A DNA stretch of 64,000 bases from assembly GCA_963678465.1 (NCBI GenBank), contig OY782858.1:1984001-2048000 (forward strand), given 5' to 3'. Each line of letters opens with the position of its first letter. The first letter of the stretch is position 1. Shown in pieces: positions 43,942-51,675 of the stretch. Source of the stretch: Paludibacter sp963678465 (GTDB taxonomy: Bacteria > Bacteroidota > Bacteroidia > Bacteroidales > Paludibacteraceae). Under the pieces are notes generated by a model that saw only the letters and a list, made by a program, of their open reading frames with translations, was not told the DNA's origin and made no database searches. Position numbers and translations under genes: made by a program.

Positions 43942-45291
43942 ATGAATACACAAAAAAAGAATGGAAACATCGTTGCAATTATCACAATGATTTTTCTTTT
44001 TGCAATGATTTCGTTTGTGACTAATCTTGCAGCGCCAATCGGAGTTATCTGGAAAAATCAACCCACCTTTGAAGGGTCCAATTTCTTAGGCATGTTGGGA
44101 AACATGATGAACTTTCTTGCTTATTTATTTATGGGAATTCCGGCCGGAAAGCTCCTAAGTAAAATTGGATACAAAAAAACAGCTCTTTTGGCAATTGCAA
44201 TTGGCTTTTTGGGGATTTTCATACAATTTCTCTCCGGACGTATTGGAGTAAACTCTGAATTATTCTCTCTTCCGGCCAACTTTTTTGTTTATTTAGCTGG
44301 TGCGTTTGTTGCCGGCTTCTCAGTTTGTATGTTGAACACAGTTGTAAATCCAATGTTGAATCTGCTTGGCGGAGGAGGTAACAAAGGAAACATGTTACTT
44401 CAAATCGGAGGTTCATTCAACTCTTTGGCTGGCACGCTGACTCCTATGTTTGTTGGTGCTTTAATTGGCGACATTACAAAAGAACGCATTGTTTCGGGCG
44501 AAATTACAATTACAAATATCAATCCCGTGCTTTTCATTGCCCTGGGTGTTTTTGCAGCTGCATTTCTTATTCTAACTTTCATTCCGATTTCCGATCCCGA
44601 AAGTGCTAAAAAAGGTGGAGATGCTGCCTCTTTCAAGCATTCGCCATGGAATTTCCGTCACTTTATTTTAGGAGCCATTGGTATTTTTATTTATGTGGGC
44701 GTCGAAATCGGAATTCCCGGCACTTTAAATTTCTATTTGGCCGACATTAGCGATAAAGGAGCTGGTTTAAATCCGGATGTTGCAGCTGGAATTGCAGGCT
44801 TTGTGGCTGGTACATATTGGTTCTTGATGTTAATTGGCCGGTTTATAGGTGGAATTATAGGTGGAAAAGTGTCAAGTAAAGCCATGTTAACTTCTGTTTC
44901 GGCTAGCGGTATATTATTGGTGACAATTGCCATTCTGTTGCCTCGCGAAATTACCACATCGATGCCTGTATTTACAGGATCATCATTTAGCCTGGTACAG
45001 GTACCTTTAACAGCACTTCTCCTTGTATTATGCGGTTTATGCACATCTATCATGTGGGGAGGAATCTTCAATCTGGCTGTTGAAGGCTTAGGTAAATATA
45101 CTGCTGCTGCTTCGGGCATTTTTATGATGATGGTAGTTGGAGGTGGTATTCTGCCATTGGTTCAAAACTGGATTGCCGACATTTCAACTTATCAGGCCAG
45201 TTATCTTGTAATAATTGCAGGCTTAGCTTACATGCTGTGGTACGCTTTGATTGGCTGCAAAAATGTAAACAAGGATATCCCTGTAGAATAA
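43942..45291 (+). CDS. Sugar MFS transporter (FucP-like)
   Basis: A 449-residue permease with about 12 membrane helices and the MFS loop motif GKLLSKIGYKKT between helices 2 and 3. The layout resembles the FucP/glucose-galactose proton symporter family found in Bacteroidetes. It is followed after 83 bases by a ROK kinase, a common pairing of glucose permease and glucokinase, so glucose or a related hexose is the likely cargo. A terminator lies between the two, so their transcripts may be partly separate. Confidence 0.85.
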   Translation: MNTQKKNGNIVAIITMIFLFAMISFVTNLAAPIGVIWKNQPTFEGSNFLGMLGNMMNFLAYLFMGIPAGKLLSKIGYKKTALLAIAIGFLGIFIQFLSGRIGVNSELFSLPANFFVYLAGAFVAGFSVCMLNTVVNPMLNLLGGGGNKGNMLLQIGGSFNSLAGTLTPMFVGALIGDITKERIVSGEITITNINPVLFIALGVFAAAFLILTFIPISDPESAKKGGDAASFKHSPWNFRHFILGAIGIFIYVGVEIGIPGTLNFYLADISDKGAGLNPDVAAGIAGFVAGTYWFLMLIGRFIGGIIGGKVSSKAMLTSVSASGILLVTIAILLPREITTSMPVFTGSSFSLVQVPLTALLLVLCGLCTSIMWGGIFNLAVEGLGKYTAAASGIFMMMVVGGGILPLVQNWIADISTYQASYLVIIAGLAYMLWYALIGCKNVNKDIPVE

Positions 45292-45313
45292 TAATTTAAC
45301 ATACATACAATCG

Positions 45314-45345
45314 GGGATTTGATGCATAGTCAAATCCCTGTTTTT
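45314..45345 (+). terminator. Intrinsic terminator between MFS and ROK genes
   Basis: GGGATTTGA and TCAAATCCC form a 9-bp perfect stem with a seven-base loop, followed by TGTTTTT. Confidence 0.85.
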
Positions 45346-45374
45346 CAATAATACCAAACTTAAAAAAATATTTT

Positions 45375-46331
45375 ATGGAAAAACCTTATGTTATTGGGAT
45401 GGATATGGGCGGTACCAACACTGTTTTCGGAGTTGTTGATGCACGCGGAAATGTCATCTCGAAAAGCGCTATTAAAACCGGCACACATACAGATGTAAAT
45501 CTTTATATTCAGGATTTATATGATGAAATGATCAAACTGATTGAAGCCGCCGGAGGAGCAGATAAATTCAAAGGAATAGGGATTGGAGCACCGAATGGAA
45601 ACTATTACACCGGAAACATAGAGTTTGCACCCAATTTGCCATGGAAAGGAGTTATTCCTTTTGCTCAATTAATGGCTGATAAATTCGGCATCCCGGCAGC
45701 ACTTACCAACGACGCCAACGCTGCTGCTTTTGGCGAAATGACTTACGGTGCTGCACACGGTATGAAAAACTTCATCATGATTACACTGGGAACAGGAGTT
45801 GGAAGTGGCATTGTTATCGATGGGAAAGTTCTTTACGGCCACGATGGCTTTGCCGGCGAACTTGGACACACTACCGCCATTCGCGAAGACGGCAGGTTAT
45901 GTGGTTGCGGTAAATATGGCTGTTTGGAAACTTATTGTTCGGCTACAGGCGTAGCACGTTCGGCCCGCGAGATTTTGGCATCAACTACCAAGGACAGTTT
46001 ATTGCGTAACATTCCGGTGGATAGCATTACCTCAAAAGATGTATTCGATGCCGCTAAGCAAGACGATGAAATTGCAAAAGAAATTTTCGCATTCACAGGA
46101 AAAATACTTGGTCAGAGTCTCGCCGATTTTGTGGCCTTCAGCGCTCCTGAAGCTATTGTCCTTTTTGGCGGACTGTCAAAAGCTGGCGATTTAATCATGG
46201 ATCCGATACGCGAAAGTATGGAAGCTAACTTACTTCCTTTGTGGAAGGGAAAAATAAAATTATTGTTTTCGGATTTGAAAGAAGCTGATGCAGCTGTACT
46301 GGGTGCAAGCGCTCTGGCCTGGGAACTATAA
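45375..46331 (+). CDS. ROK family sugar kinase, probable glucokinase
   Basis: A 318-residue ROK kinase: ATP-binding GMDMGGTNTVFGVVD, substrate loop LTNDANAAAFGEMTYG with catalytic Asp, and a zinc-binding CGCGKYGC motif in the ROK signature (GELGHT ... CLETYCSATG). There is no N-terminal HTH, so it is a kinase and not a repressor. It should phosphorylate glucose or a close hexose, delivered by the MFS permease encoded upstream. A terminator follows at 46350-46391. Confidence 0.88.
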   Translation: MEKPYVIGMDMGGTNTVFGVVDARGNVISKSAIKTGTHTDVNLYIQDLYDEMIKLIEAAGGADKFKGIGIGAPNGNYYTGNIEFAPNLPWKGVIPFAQLMADKFGIPAALTNDANAAAFGEMTYGAAHGMKNFIMITLGTGVGSGIVIDGKVLYGHDGFAGELGHTTAIREDGRLCGCGKYGCLETYCSATGVARSAREILASTTKDSLLRNIPVDSITSKDVFDAAKQDDEIAKEIFAFTGKILGQSLADFVAFSAPEAIVLFGGLSKAGDLIMDPIRESMEANLLPLWKGKIKLLFSDLKEADAAVLGASALAWEL

Positions 46332-46349
46332 GTAGTTTACTTAATTATC

Positions 46350-46391
46350 AAGAAAAGCGAACTTCAGATTTGAGGTTCGCTTTTCTTTTTT
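46350..46391. terminator. Bidirectional terminator after ROK kinase
   Basis: AAGAAAAGCGAACTTCA pairs with TTGAGGTTCGCTTTTCTT (one wobble), followed by a T-run, between the convergent ROK and XRE genes. Confidence 0.88.
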
Positions 46392-46410
46392 ATTGCAAAA
46401 ACAAGACGAA

Positions 46411-46620
46411 TTATTCTTCGTCTTTAAATTCGAGTATGTCAGCCGGCTGACAATCAAGAACTTTACAAATGGCTTCAAGCGTACTGAAACGAATGGCTTT
46501 GGCCTTTCCGGTTTTCAGAATCGAAAGATTTGCCGGCGTAATATCCACCTTCTCAGACAGCTCGTTCAGAGATATCTTCCGACGAGCCATCATTACATCC
46601 AAATTAACTATTATCGGCAT
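46411..46620 (-). CDS. Small XRE-type HTH regulator
   Basis: A 69-residue protein that is just a Cro/C1-type HTH: MMARRKISLNELSEKVDIT (helices 1-2), PANLSILKTGKAKAIRFSTL (recognition region) and EAICKVLDCQPADILEF (helices 4-5). It is the short YozG-like type that regularly accompanies DUF2975 membrane proteins, as here (gap of 30 bases). Probably an autoregulator; a matching inverted repeat lies upstream of the pair at 47372-47399. Confidence 0.9.
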   Translation of the reverse strand: MPIIVNLDVMMARRKISLNELSEKVDITPANLSILKTGKAKAIRFSTLEAICKVLDCQPADILEFKDEE

Positions 46621-46650
46621 ACTATTTCTATTGATGTTTTACAAACCATT

Positions 46651-47307
46651 TTAAATGGTCAGATCCTGTTCTTCTTTTATTACAATCGCTATTCTCAGTA
46701 CTTCGTTCATTATAAGAATAACAACACCCATTATCAAAGCATTGAAATCGAATATCTTTGCATACGAAAAGCTATAATGAGTGAGGTCAACCATATATTG
46801 CGCCGAAACGACATTAATGAACTGAATAATAGAACCTATTATGCCCATCGCCACCAAAATCAGACCAATTCTATTGATTCTGTGCATATTGATTCTATCA
46901 AAAACTTCTGAATGCTGTAAAGATCGTAGAATTTTTACAACCAAAAACGGAATCCAAACACCCAGCACCAGCGAACCTACAATCAGTATTCCATAAATTA
47001 CCTGAAGTATCGTCCACCAAATTGGCTTTTCGGGCAGCGAATGAACTAAAACAGAAATGTTATTCGGACGAATTAAAACAGGAGTATCTGTTTTTTCATT
47101 CAGTTCAGTCGACTCCATATAATTTGCATCTTTGGCTACCACATCCATCAACAGAAAATCGTCAGTCGACTTCTTTGAGTTTGTTTCGTATTGGGCGATT
47201 GCAAATCCATATTTAACACCATCAATAAAAGGCAGCACAGCTCCCTGGTACAAACTGCCAAAAAATATTATCAATAAAAATACACACAGTAACTTTATTC
47301 GCTTCAT
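46651..47307 (-). CDS. DUF2975 membrane protein
   Basis: A 218-residue inner-membrane protein with four helices (about 5-27, 97-125, 146-168, 185-207) and an extracytoplasmic loop between the first two. It has the LRSLQHSEVFDRINMHRINRIG segment typical of DUF2975. The family always tends to pair with a small XRE regulator, as here; its role is unknown. The pair looks like a membrane-associated one-component switch, but that is inference. Confidence 0.85.
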   Translation of the reverse strand: MKRIKLLCVFLLIIFFGSLYQGAVLPFIDGVKYGFAIAQYETNSKKSTDDFLLMDVVAKDANYMESTELNEKTDTPVLIRPNNISVLVHSLPEKPIWWTILQVIYGILIVGSLVLGVWIPFLVVKILRSLQHSEVFDRINMHRINRIGLILVAMGIIGSIIQFINVVSAQYMVDLTHYSFSYAKIFDFNALIMGVVILIMNEVLRIAIVIKEEQDLTI

Positions 47308-47371
47308 TGAACAAAAAAATATTGATTTGTATGAAAATACTATTTATAGACAAAGAAAGTAGTTTTTTTTT

Positions 47372-47399
47372 GAATATCAAAATTAATTTGTTGATATTC
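47372..47399. promoter_or_regulatory. Inverted repeat upstream of DUF2975-XRE pair
   Basis: GAATATCA, 12 bases, then TGATATTC: perfect 8-bp arms centred about 78 bases upstream of the DUF2975 start. A candidate operator for the XRE protein of the same operon. Confidence 0.5.
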
Positions 47400-47454
47400 G
47401 ATAATTTTATACTATTCTTATTCAGATTTCGTAAAACAACTGAAATTCATCAAA

Positions 47455-47491
47455 TACCCGGACAGCATTTTATAGATATTGCTGTCCGGGT
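47455..47491. terminator. Strong hairpin downstream of S46 peptidase
   Basis: TACCCGGACAGCA and TGCTGTCCGGGTA form a perfect 13-bp stem with an 11-base loop, 26 bases beyond the S46 stop on the minus strand. The U-run after it on the minus strand is weak. Confidence 0.7.
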
Positions 47492-47517
47492 AAATTTTTG
47501 TTATCCAAAAAATCTTT

Positions 47518-49644
47518 TTACTTGATTGTCAGTTCATCGATAAGCCGTTTAGCTCCACCCACTTTATCCATTACAAACAACATATATCTGACATCCACAT
47601 TGATGGTACGTTGCAAATCAGGTTCAAAAACAATATCGCCACTCATGGCCTCCCAGTTTCCATCGAATGCCAAACCGATCAACTCACCTTTGGCATTGAA
47701 AATCGGACTGCCTGAATTTCCACCGGTAATATCATTGTTGCTCAGAAAAGCCACATGCATTTCTCCGGTTTGTTTGTCTACATACGCTCCATAATTTTTT
47801 TCAACAATTGCATCTTTCAATTTCGCCGGCACATCAAATTCATAATCTCCGGGAATTTCTTTTTGCAACACGCCCTTCGTTGTTGTGTAATAACTATATT
47901 CAACAGCATCGGCCGGTTTGTAACCTCCGATTTTTCCATAAGTCATTCGCATTGTAAAATTAGCATCAGGGTAAAGCGATTCACCTTTTTCGGCAGCCAT
48001 CTCCTTAATTCCGGCTACATACAAGCGCTCTGCATCGGCAATAGAATCTGTTGCATTGTTCAATTCGGTTGAATTAATCTCTTTCATTGTTTTGTCTATG
48101 TCGCGCCAGAACTTCAGCGCAGGGTCATTTTTGAAATCTATTTTCCCGCGACGATAATCATTTTTGAATTTATCAAAATCGCTAAAACTGGATGCCGAAA
48201 ATAGGTATTCAGCATATTTAGCATAATTATTTTTGAATTTTTTCCGAATAGTTGTATATATTTCGGGCAATGCATCTTTATCCACAGCCTTTTCATATTC
48301 AGCCAGCATCACTTCAATGGTAGCCTTATCCACAGCCGCATAGAAATTTTTATAAATATCGGCAGCTTCGGTAATCACAGAATCGGCTGCAATATTCTTT
48401 TCGGACAGGCGTTGAATTTGCGAAGCAATACGGGGCATTTCCACGCCACCAAGAAGCGACTCGCGCAGGTAGGCAGCAGCTCTACTGTAAGGATATGCTT
48501 TCGTATAAGCTTCTTCGAGTTTCGAAAGCACATTTCCGTACTTATGCTTACGGGCATCGGATTGTTGTACCCAGTTCAGAAATTCTTTTTCTTCGACTTT
48601 TTTACGTTCGATGATACCCAGTTTAGTAATTGCATTATTCATTCCTATGCTATTTTTCCAGTAGTTGGAACTACCTGCAAATTTGCTCGAATATGCGATA
48701 TTAATCGCTTCGTCAGCCTTCATAAACGACATCCATACCTGTTGCTTAGCGCCACGCACATCAATGCGCGACTGATTACCAGCTTTCATCCGGGAATCGA
48801 TACCCCACGAAGACAAATAACGGTTCGTCGTTCCCGGGTTTCCCATGATCATACTAAAATCTCCGGGCATATATCCTTTGTTGGAGATTGCAGCAAAACG
48901 CTTGGCAGTATACGGTATGTTATCTTTTGAATAAGCAGCCGGTTTTCCATCTTTTGCGCTGTACACACGGAAAACTGAAAAATCGCCGGTATGTCGAGGC
49001 CACATCCAGTTATCGGTATCTGCACCGAATTTCCCAATTGATTTTGGAGGAGCATATGCAAAACGAACATCTGTAAATTCTTCAAATACAAACACATAAA
49101 ATTCATTACCCGAATAAAAAGATTTCGTTTGTACAATGTAATGATTATCTTTTTGTGCTTCTGCCTTGATGACTCTCAAAATTGAATCCTGTTTTTCAGT
49201 ACGTTTTACACCAAGCAAATCTTCGGGCAATTGCGAAATTACACGTTCGGTGACATTGGTAATACTTTTTAGAAATTTCACGGTCAGACCCGGAGTGGGA
49301 ATCTCGTCTTCAAGTTTTTCGGCTGTGAAACCATCTTTCAAATAATTGTGTTCTACAGTACTGTGTTGCTGAATAGCACCATAACCACAGTGATGATTCG
49401 TAAAAACCATTCCCTGATCCGACACCACCACACCTGTACATCCATTTCCGAAAACTACTACAGCATCCTTCAAACTCACACTTTTATCGCTGTATATTTC
49501 TTCGGCAGTCAGCGTGCAGCCCATGCCATTCATTTGCTGGATGTTTAATTTCTCAATCAAAGGCAACATCCACATTCCTTCGTCGGCTCTTACTCCTGCA
49601 ATTAAAAAAAATGAGAGTAAAAATACACTTAGTTTTTTCATCAA
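47518..49644 (-). CDS. dpp7: S46 family dipeptidyl-peptidase, DPP7 type
   Basis: A 708-residue exported serine peptidase: signal peptide (about 1-20), a double beta-barrel trypsin-like domain interrupted by a large helical insert (about 290-540). Catalytic His is at 84/85 in TNHHCGYGA and Ser644 in GNSGSP. At the S1 pocket the sequence reads FDGNWEAMSGD, with Gly662 where DPP11 has Arg; by family knowledge this indicates DPP7-like preference for hydrophobic P1 residues rather than Asp/Glu. It removes dipeptides from peptides in the periplasm. Transcribed alone from a promoter at 49703-49732. Confidence 0.94.
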   Translation of the reverse strand: MMKKLSVFLLSFFLIAGVRADEGMWMLPLIEKLNIQQMNGMGCTLTAEEIYSDKSVSLKDAVVVFGNGCTGVVVSDQGMVFTNHHCGYGAIQQHSTVEHNYLKDGFTAEKLEDEIPTPGLTVKFLKSITNVTERVISQLPEDLLGVKRTEKQDSILRVIKAEAQKDNHYIVQTKSFYSGNEFYVFVFEEFTDVRFAYAPPKSIGKFGADTDNWMWPRHTGDFSVFRVYSAKDGKPAAYSKDNIPYTAKRFAAISNKGYMPGDFSMIMGNPGTTNRYLSSWGIDSRMKAGNQSRIDVRGAKQQVWMSFMKADEAINIAYSSKFAGSSNYWKNSIGMNNAITKLGIIERKKVEEKEFLNWVQQSDARKHKYGNVLSKLEEAYTKAYPYSRAAAYLRESLLGGVEMPRIASQIQRLSEKNIAADSVITEAADIYKNFYAAVDKATIEVMLAEYEKAVDKDALPEIYTTIRKKFKNNYAKYAEYLFSASSFSDFDKFKNDYRRGKIDFKNDPALKFWRDIDKTMKEINSTELNNATDSIADAERLYVAGIKEMAAEKGESLYPDANFTMRMTYGKIGGYKPADAVEYSYYTTTKGVLQKEIPGDYEFDVPAKLKDAIVEKNYGAYVDKQTGEMHVAFLSNNDITGGNSGSPIFNAKGELIGLAFDGNWEAMSGDIVFEPDLQRTINVDVRYMLFVMDKVGGAKRLIDELTIK

Positions 49645-49702
49645 TTATTTATTATTTTATTATTATACAGCATATTACAATACAAATGCATATATTTTCA
49701 TA

Positions 49703-49732
49703 CAAAAATAATAAAAAAATTCCTGTTACCAA
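49703..49732 (-). promoter_or_regulatory. Promoter of S46 peptidase
   Basis: On the minus strand TTG (complement of 49730-49732), 19 bases, then TATTTTTG (complement of 49703-49710) match the Bacteroidetes -33/-7 pattern, about 59 bases before the start codon. Confidence 0.65.
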
Positions 49733-49868
49733 TCGATTCAACAAAAAACAGCTTTTAAAGCGATTAAGAAAATGCACATCTTATTGAAAAATAATCTTCT
49801 TCGCTCCAAAACAGACTCACTCAGTTACTTATCTACATGTATATAATTTCTATCTGTTCGAAATAAAA

Positions 49869-49885
49869 TTGGCACTGATTTTGCA
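49869..49885 (+). promoter_or_regulatory. Sigma-54 promoter
   Basis: TTGGCAC (49869-49875), five bases, then TTGCA (49881-49885). The GG and GC pairs are exactly 10 bases apart, as RNA polymerase with sigma-54 requires. The predicted start is near 49896. The nearest genes downstream are the terminator-like hairpin at 49958-49986 and nagB at 50134. Confidence 0.65.
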
Positions 49886-49895
49886 TATTGAATCA

Positions 49896-49987
49896 TACAA
49901 AGTTTTAGTTTATAGATAATTTGCATTTAGGTTTTTTAAGGGAAATTTAAAAAGGAAGAGAAAGTCGGTTTTTTGCCGGCTTTTTCT
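49896..49987 (+). ncRNA. Candidate small RNA from sigma-54 promoter
   Basis: Inferred, not observed: a transcript of about 90 bases from the predicted sigma-54 start to the end of the hairpin at 49958-49986. It has no open reading frame of note. It lies in the 489-base gap between divergent dpp7 and nagB. It could instead be the upstream part of a long nagB leader. Confidence 0.3.
49958..49986 (+). terminator. Terminator-like hairpin in nagB upstream region
   Basis: GAGAAAGTCGG pairs with CCGGCTTTTTC over 11 positions (two wobbles) around a T-rich seven-base loop. The U-rich strand is part of the stem, so termination strength is uncertain. Confidence 0.5.
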
Positions 49988-50095
49988 GTTTACAAAACAG
50001 TAAAGCACTTAGCTTAACAACAAGTAAAAGAGCGCATCTCGACAAACAGAGAGTACTTTTATGTATTTTTACTACTACTATAATGAAAAAATGCC

Positions 50096-50103
50096 TAACT
50101 TTG
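50096..50103 (+). promoter_or_regulatory. -7 promoter element TAACTTTG of nagB
   Basis: An exact TAnnTTTG match 31 bases before the nagB ATG. No -33 TTG at the usual distance. Confidence 0.55.
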
Positions 50104-50133
50104 TGTTTGATTTGAAATTTAAAACTAAAAAAC

Positions 50134-50943
50134 ATGAGAGTAATTATTCAGCCTGATTATCAGAATGTATCACTGTGGGCAGCTTACTACATAGCAGCCA
50201 AAATCAACAAAGCGCAGCCTTCGGCTGAAAAGCCCTATATTTTAGGTTTACCCACAGGATCTTCTCCATTAGGCGTTTACCGTCATCTTATCGAATTGAA
50301 TAAAAAAGGGTTAGTATCATTCAAGCATGTAATCACATTTAACATGGATGAATATGTGGGACTACCCGAAAACCACAGCGAAAGTTATTATTCATTTATG
50401 TGGAATAATTTTTTCAGTCATATTGATATCCTACCCGAAAACACAAACCTTCTCAATGGTAATGCTCAGGATATCAATGCGGAATGCGAAGCATACGAAG
50501 CAAAAATGAAAGCAGTAGGAGGCATTGATTTATTTCTCGGAGGTATTGGACCCGATGGCCACATTGCATTTAACGAGCCGGCATCGTCGCTTAGTTCGCG
50601 TACCCGCCAAAAAACGCTTACAACCGACACTATCATTGCGAATTCACGTTTCTTCGACAACGATGTAAATAAAGTTCCGAAAACGGCACTCACAGTAGGC
50701 GTAGGCACCGTATTGGATGCAAAAGAAGTACTGATTATTGTAAACGGACACAACAAATCGCGCGCTTTGCGTCACGCAATCGAAGAACCTATTAACCACA
50801 TGTGGACAATCAGCGCATTGCAAATGCACCCTAAAGGAATAGTAGTTTGCGATTACGATGCTTGTGCCGAACTTAAAGTTGGAACCTACAAGTACTTTTT
50901 GGACATCGAAAAGGACATGCTTGATCCAAAATCATTGCTATAA
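50134..50943 (+). CDS. nagB: Glucosamine-6-phosphate deaminase
   Basis: A 269-residue cytoplasmic enzyme converting glucosamine-6-phosphate to fructose-6-phosphate and ammonia, for use of amino sugars. Motifs: LGLPTGSSPLGVYRHL (phosphate loop), TFNMDEYVGLPENHSESYYSFM (catalytic Asp), GGIGPDGHIAFNEP (catalytic His/Asp region) and VNGHNKSRAL. Length fits hexameric NagB. It has two possible upstream promoters (TAACTTTG at 50096 and a sigma-54 site at 49869) and a strong terminator behind, so it is a single-gene unit; nagA and nagK are not adjacent. Confidence 0.96.
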   Translation: MRVIIQPDYQNVSLWAAYYIAAKINKAQPSAEKPYILGLPTGSSPLGVYRHLIELNKKGLVSFKHVITFNMDEYVGLPENHSESYYSFMWNNFFSHIDILPENTNLLNGNAQDINAECEAYEAKMKAVGGIDLFLGGIGPDGHIAFNEPASSLSSRTRQKTLTTDTIIANSRFFDNDVNKVPKTALTVGVGTVLDAKEVLIIVNGHNKSRALRHAIEEPINHMWTISALQMHPKGIVVCDYDACAELKVGTYKYFLDIEKDMLDPKSLL

Positions 50944-50962
50944 ATCAGCAAAATACTCAATA

Positions 50963-51010
50963 CCAAAGCGGCTGTTCCAAATAAATTTGGAACAGCCGCT
51001 TTGGCGTTTT
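50963..51010. terminator. Strong bidirectional terminator after nagB
   Basis: CCAAAGCGGCTGTTCCAAAT and its exact complement form a 20-bp stem with a two-base AA spacer, then CGTTTT. It separates nagB from the convergent small metalloprotein gene. Confidence 0.93.
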
Positions 51011-51026
51011 ATCGGGATTAATAGAG

Positions 51027-51350
51027 CTAAAAATACTTGCACCAAGACCACATCCGGCGAATTTTCAGATAATCGGGATTAAAATCATTATCAAATGCCT
51101 CTCTTTCGAAAGAAATATTTTTGTAAGCTTTGTAACGGTCGTTATATTTTATACAGCCCACCAAAAATTCGGTAAAATAAATAAGATAGAACAACACGAC
51201 AAACATCTCCAACTCCTGACGGAGATGAATTTTTTCGTGTTGAACAATTTGATTATTTTGTTTTATTTCAGTTGAAGCCAGAAAAATGAAGGGAAAGAGT
51301 GTGATTCCGCTGATCTTGAATTTTCGAATAAAAGGAAAAACAATTAGCAT
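51027..51350 (-). CDS. Small HEXXH zincin-like membrane protein
   Basis: A 107-residue protein with a hydrophobic N-terminal segment (about 12-26), a zincin motif QHEKIHLRQELEM (His38 and His42), a second hydrophobic segment (about 49-65), and a later FEREAFDND segment whose Glu could be the third zinc ligand, as in gluzincins. It is far shorter than M48 or M56 peptidases. Similar tiny HEXXH proteins occur in Bacteroidetes, but I know of no assigned function. It is unclear whether it cleaves peptides. It ends 16 bases from the nagB terminator and has no operon partner. Confidence 0.65.
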   Translation of the reverse strand: MLIVFPFIRKFKISGITLFPFIFLASTEIKQNNQIVQHEKIHLRQELEMFVVLFYLIYFTEFLVGCIKYNDRYKAYKNISFEREAFDNDFNPDYLKIRRMWSWCKYF

Positions 51351-51406
51351 AATTCAGCAGATTGTAAACTTGTTATTTTTTATTATCAAAAAGTTATTAA
51401 AAAAAA

Positions 51407-51434
51407 CAATGGGTAACTTCACAGCCACCCATTG
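51407..51434 (-). terminator. Terminator of acyltransferase gene
   Basis: CAATGGGT and ACCCATTG form a perfect 8-bp stem; on the minus strand it is followed by a long T-rich tract (complement of 51391-51406). It suits the end of the transcript from the acyltransferase at 51676-52488. Confidence 0.7.
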
Positions 51435-51458
51435 CACATTTTAACCTAAACCTTAACT

Positions 51459-51587
51459 ATGAAAAATTTATCTGTTTGTTTACTCTGCAAAGATTCAAAG
51501 AATATTTTAATCCACCAAACATTATTTCAACTTTATTTCAAAAAAAAAGTTAAATATTCCACTTTCCTGTTTTTGAATCGAAAATAA
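51459..51587 (+). CDS. Possible 42-residue small protein
   Basis: An ATG ORF (MKNLSVCLLCKDSKN ... FLNRK) preceded by ACCTAAACCTTAACT, a leader string of the kind often seen before Bacteroidales starts. It has a basic, hydrophobic composition and two early Cys. There is no homology I recognise, and it may be only a remnant of a longer exported protein or chance. The rest of the 325-base gap (51351-51675) shows nothing further. Confidence 0.25.
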   Translation: MKNLSVCLLCKDSKNILIHQTLFQLYFKKKVKYSTFLFLNRK

Positions 51588-51675
51588 GGCTTCGAGACAT
51601 GAATATTATGCTGTTTCTGACCCAGGAACCTTACTTTTCTAGCAAAGTTTTATTTTTTACTCTGAGTTCGACAAA

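Noticed and set aside
46393..46911. 172-codon plus-strand frame opposite the XRE and DUF2975 genes
   Set aside because: It covers two recognised genes and their terminator; no domain or signal peptide.
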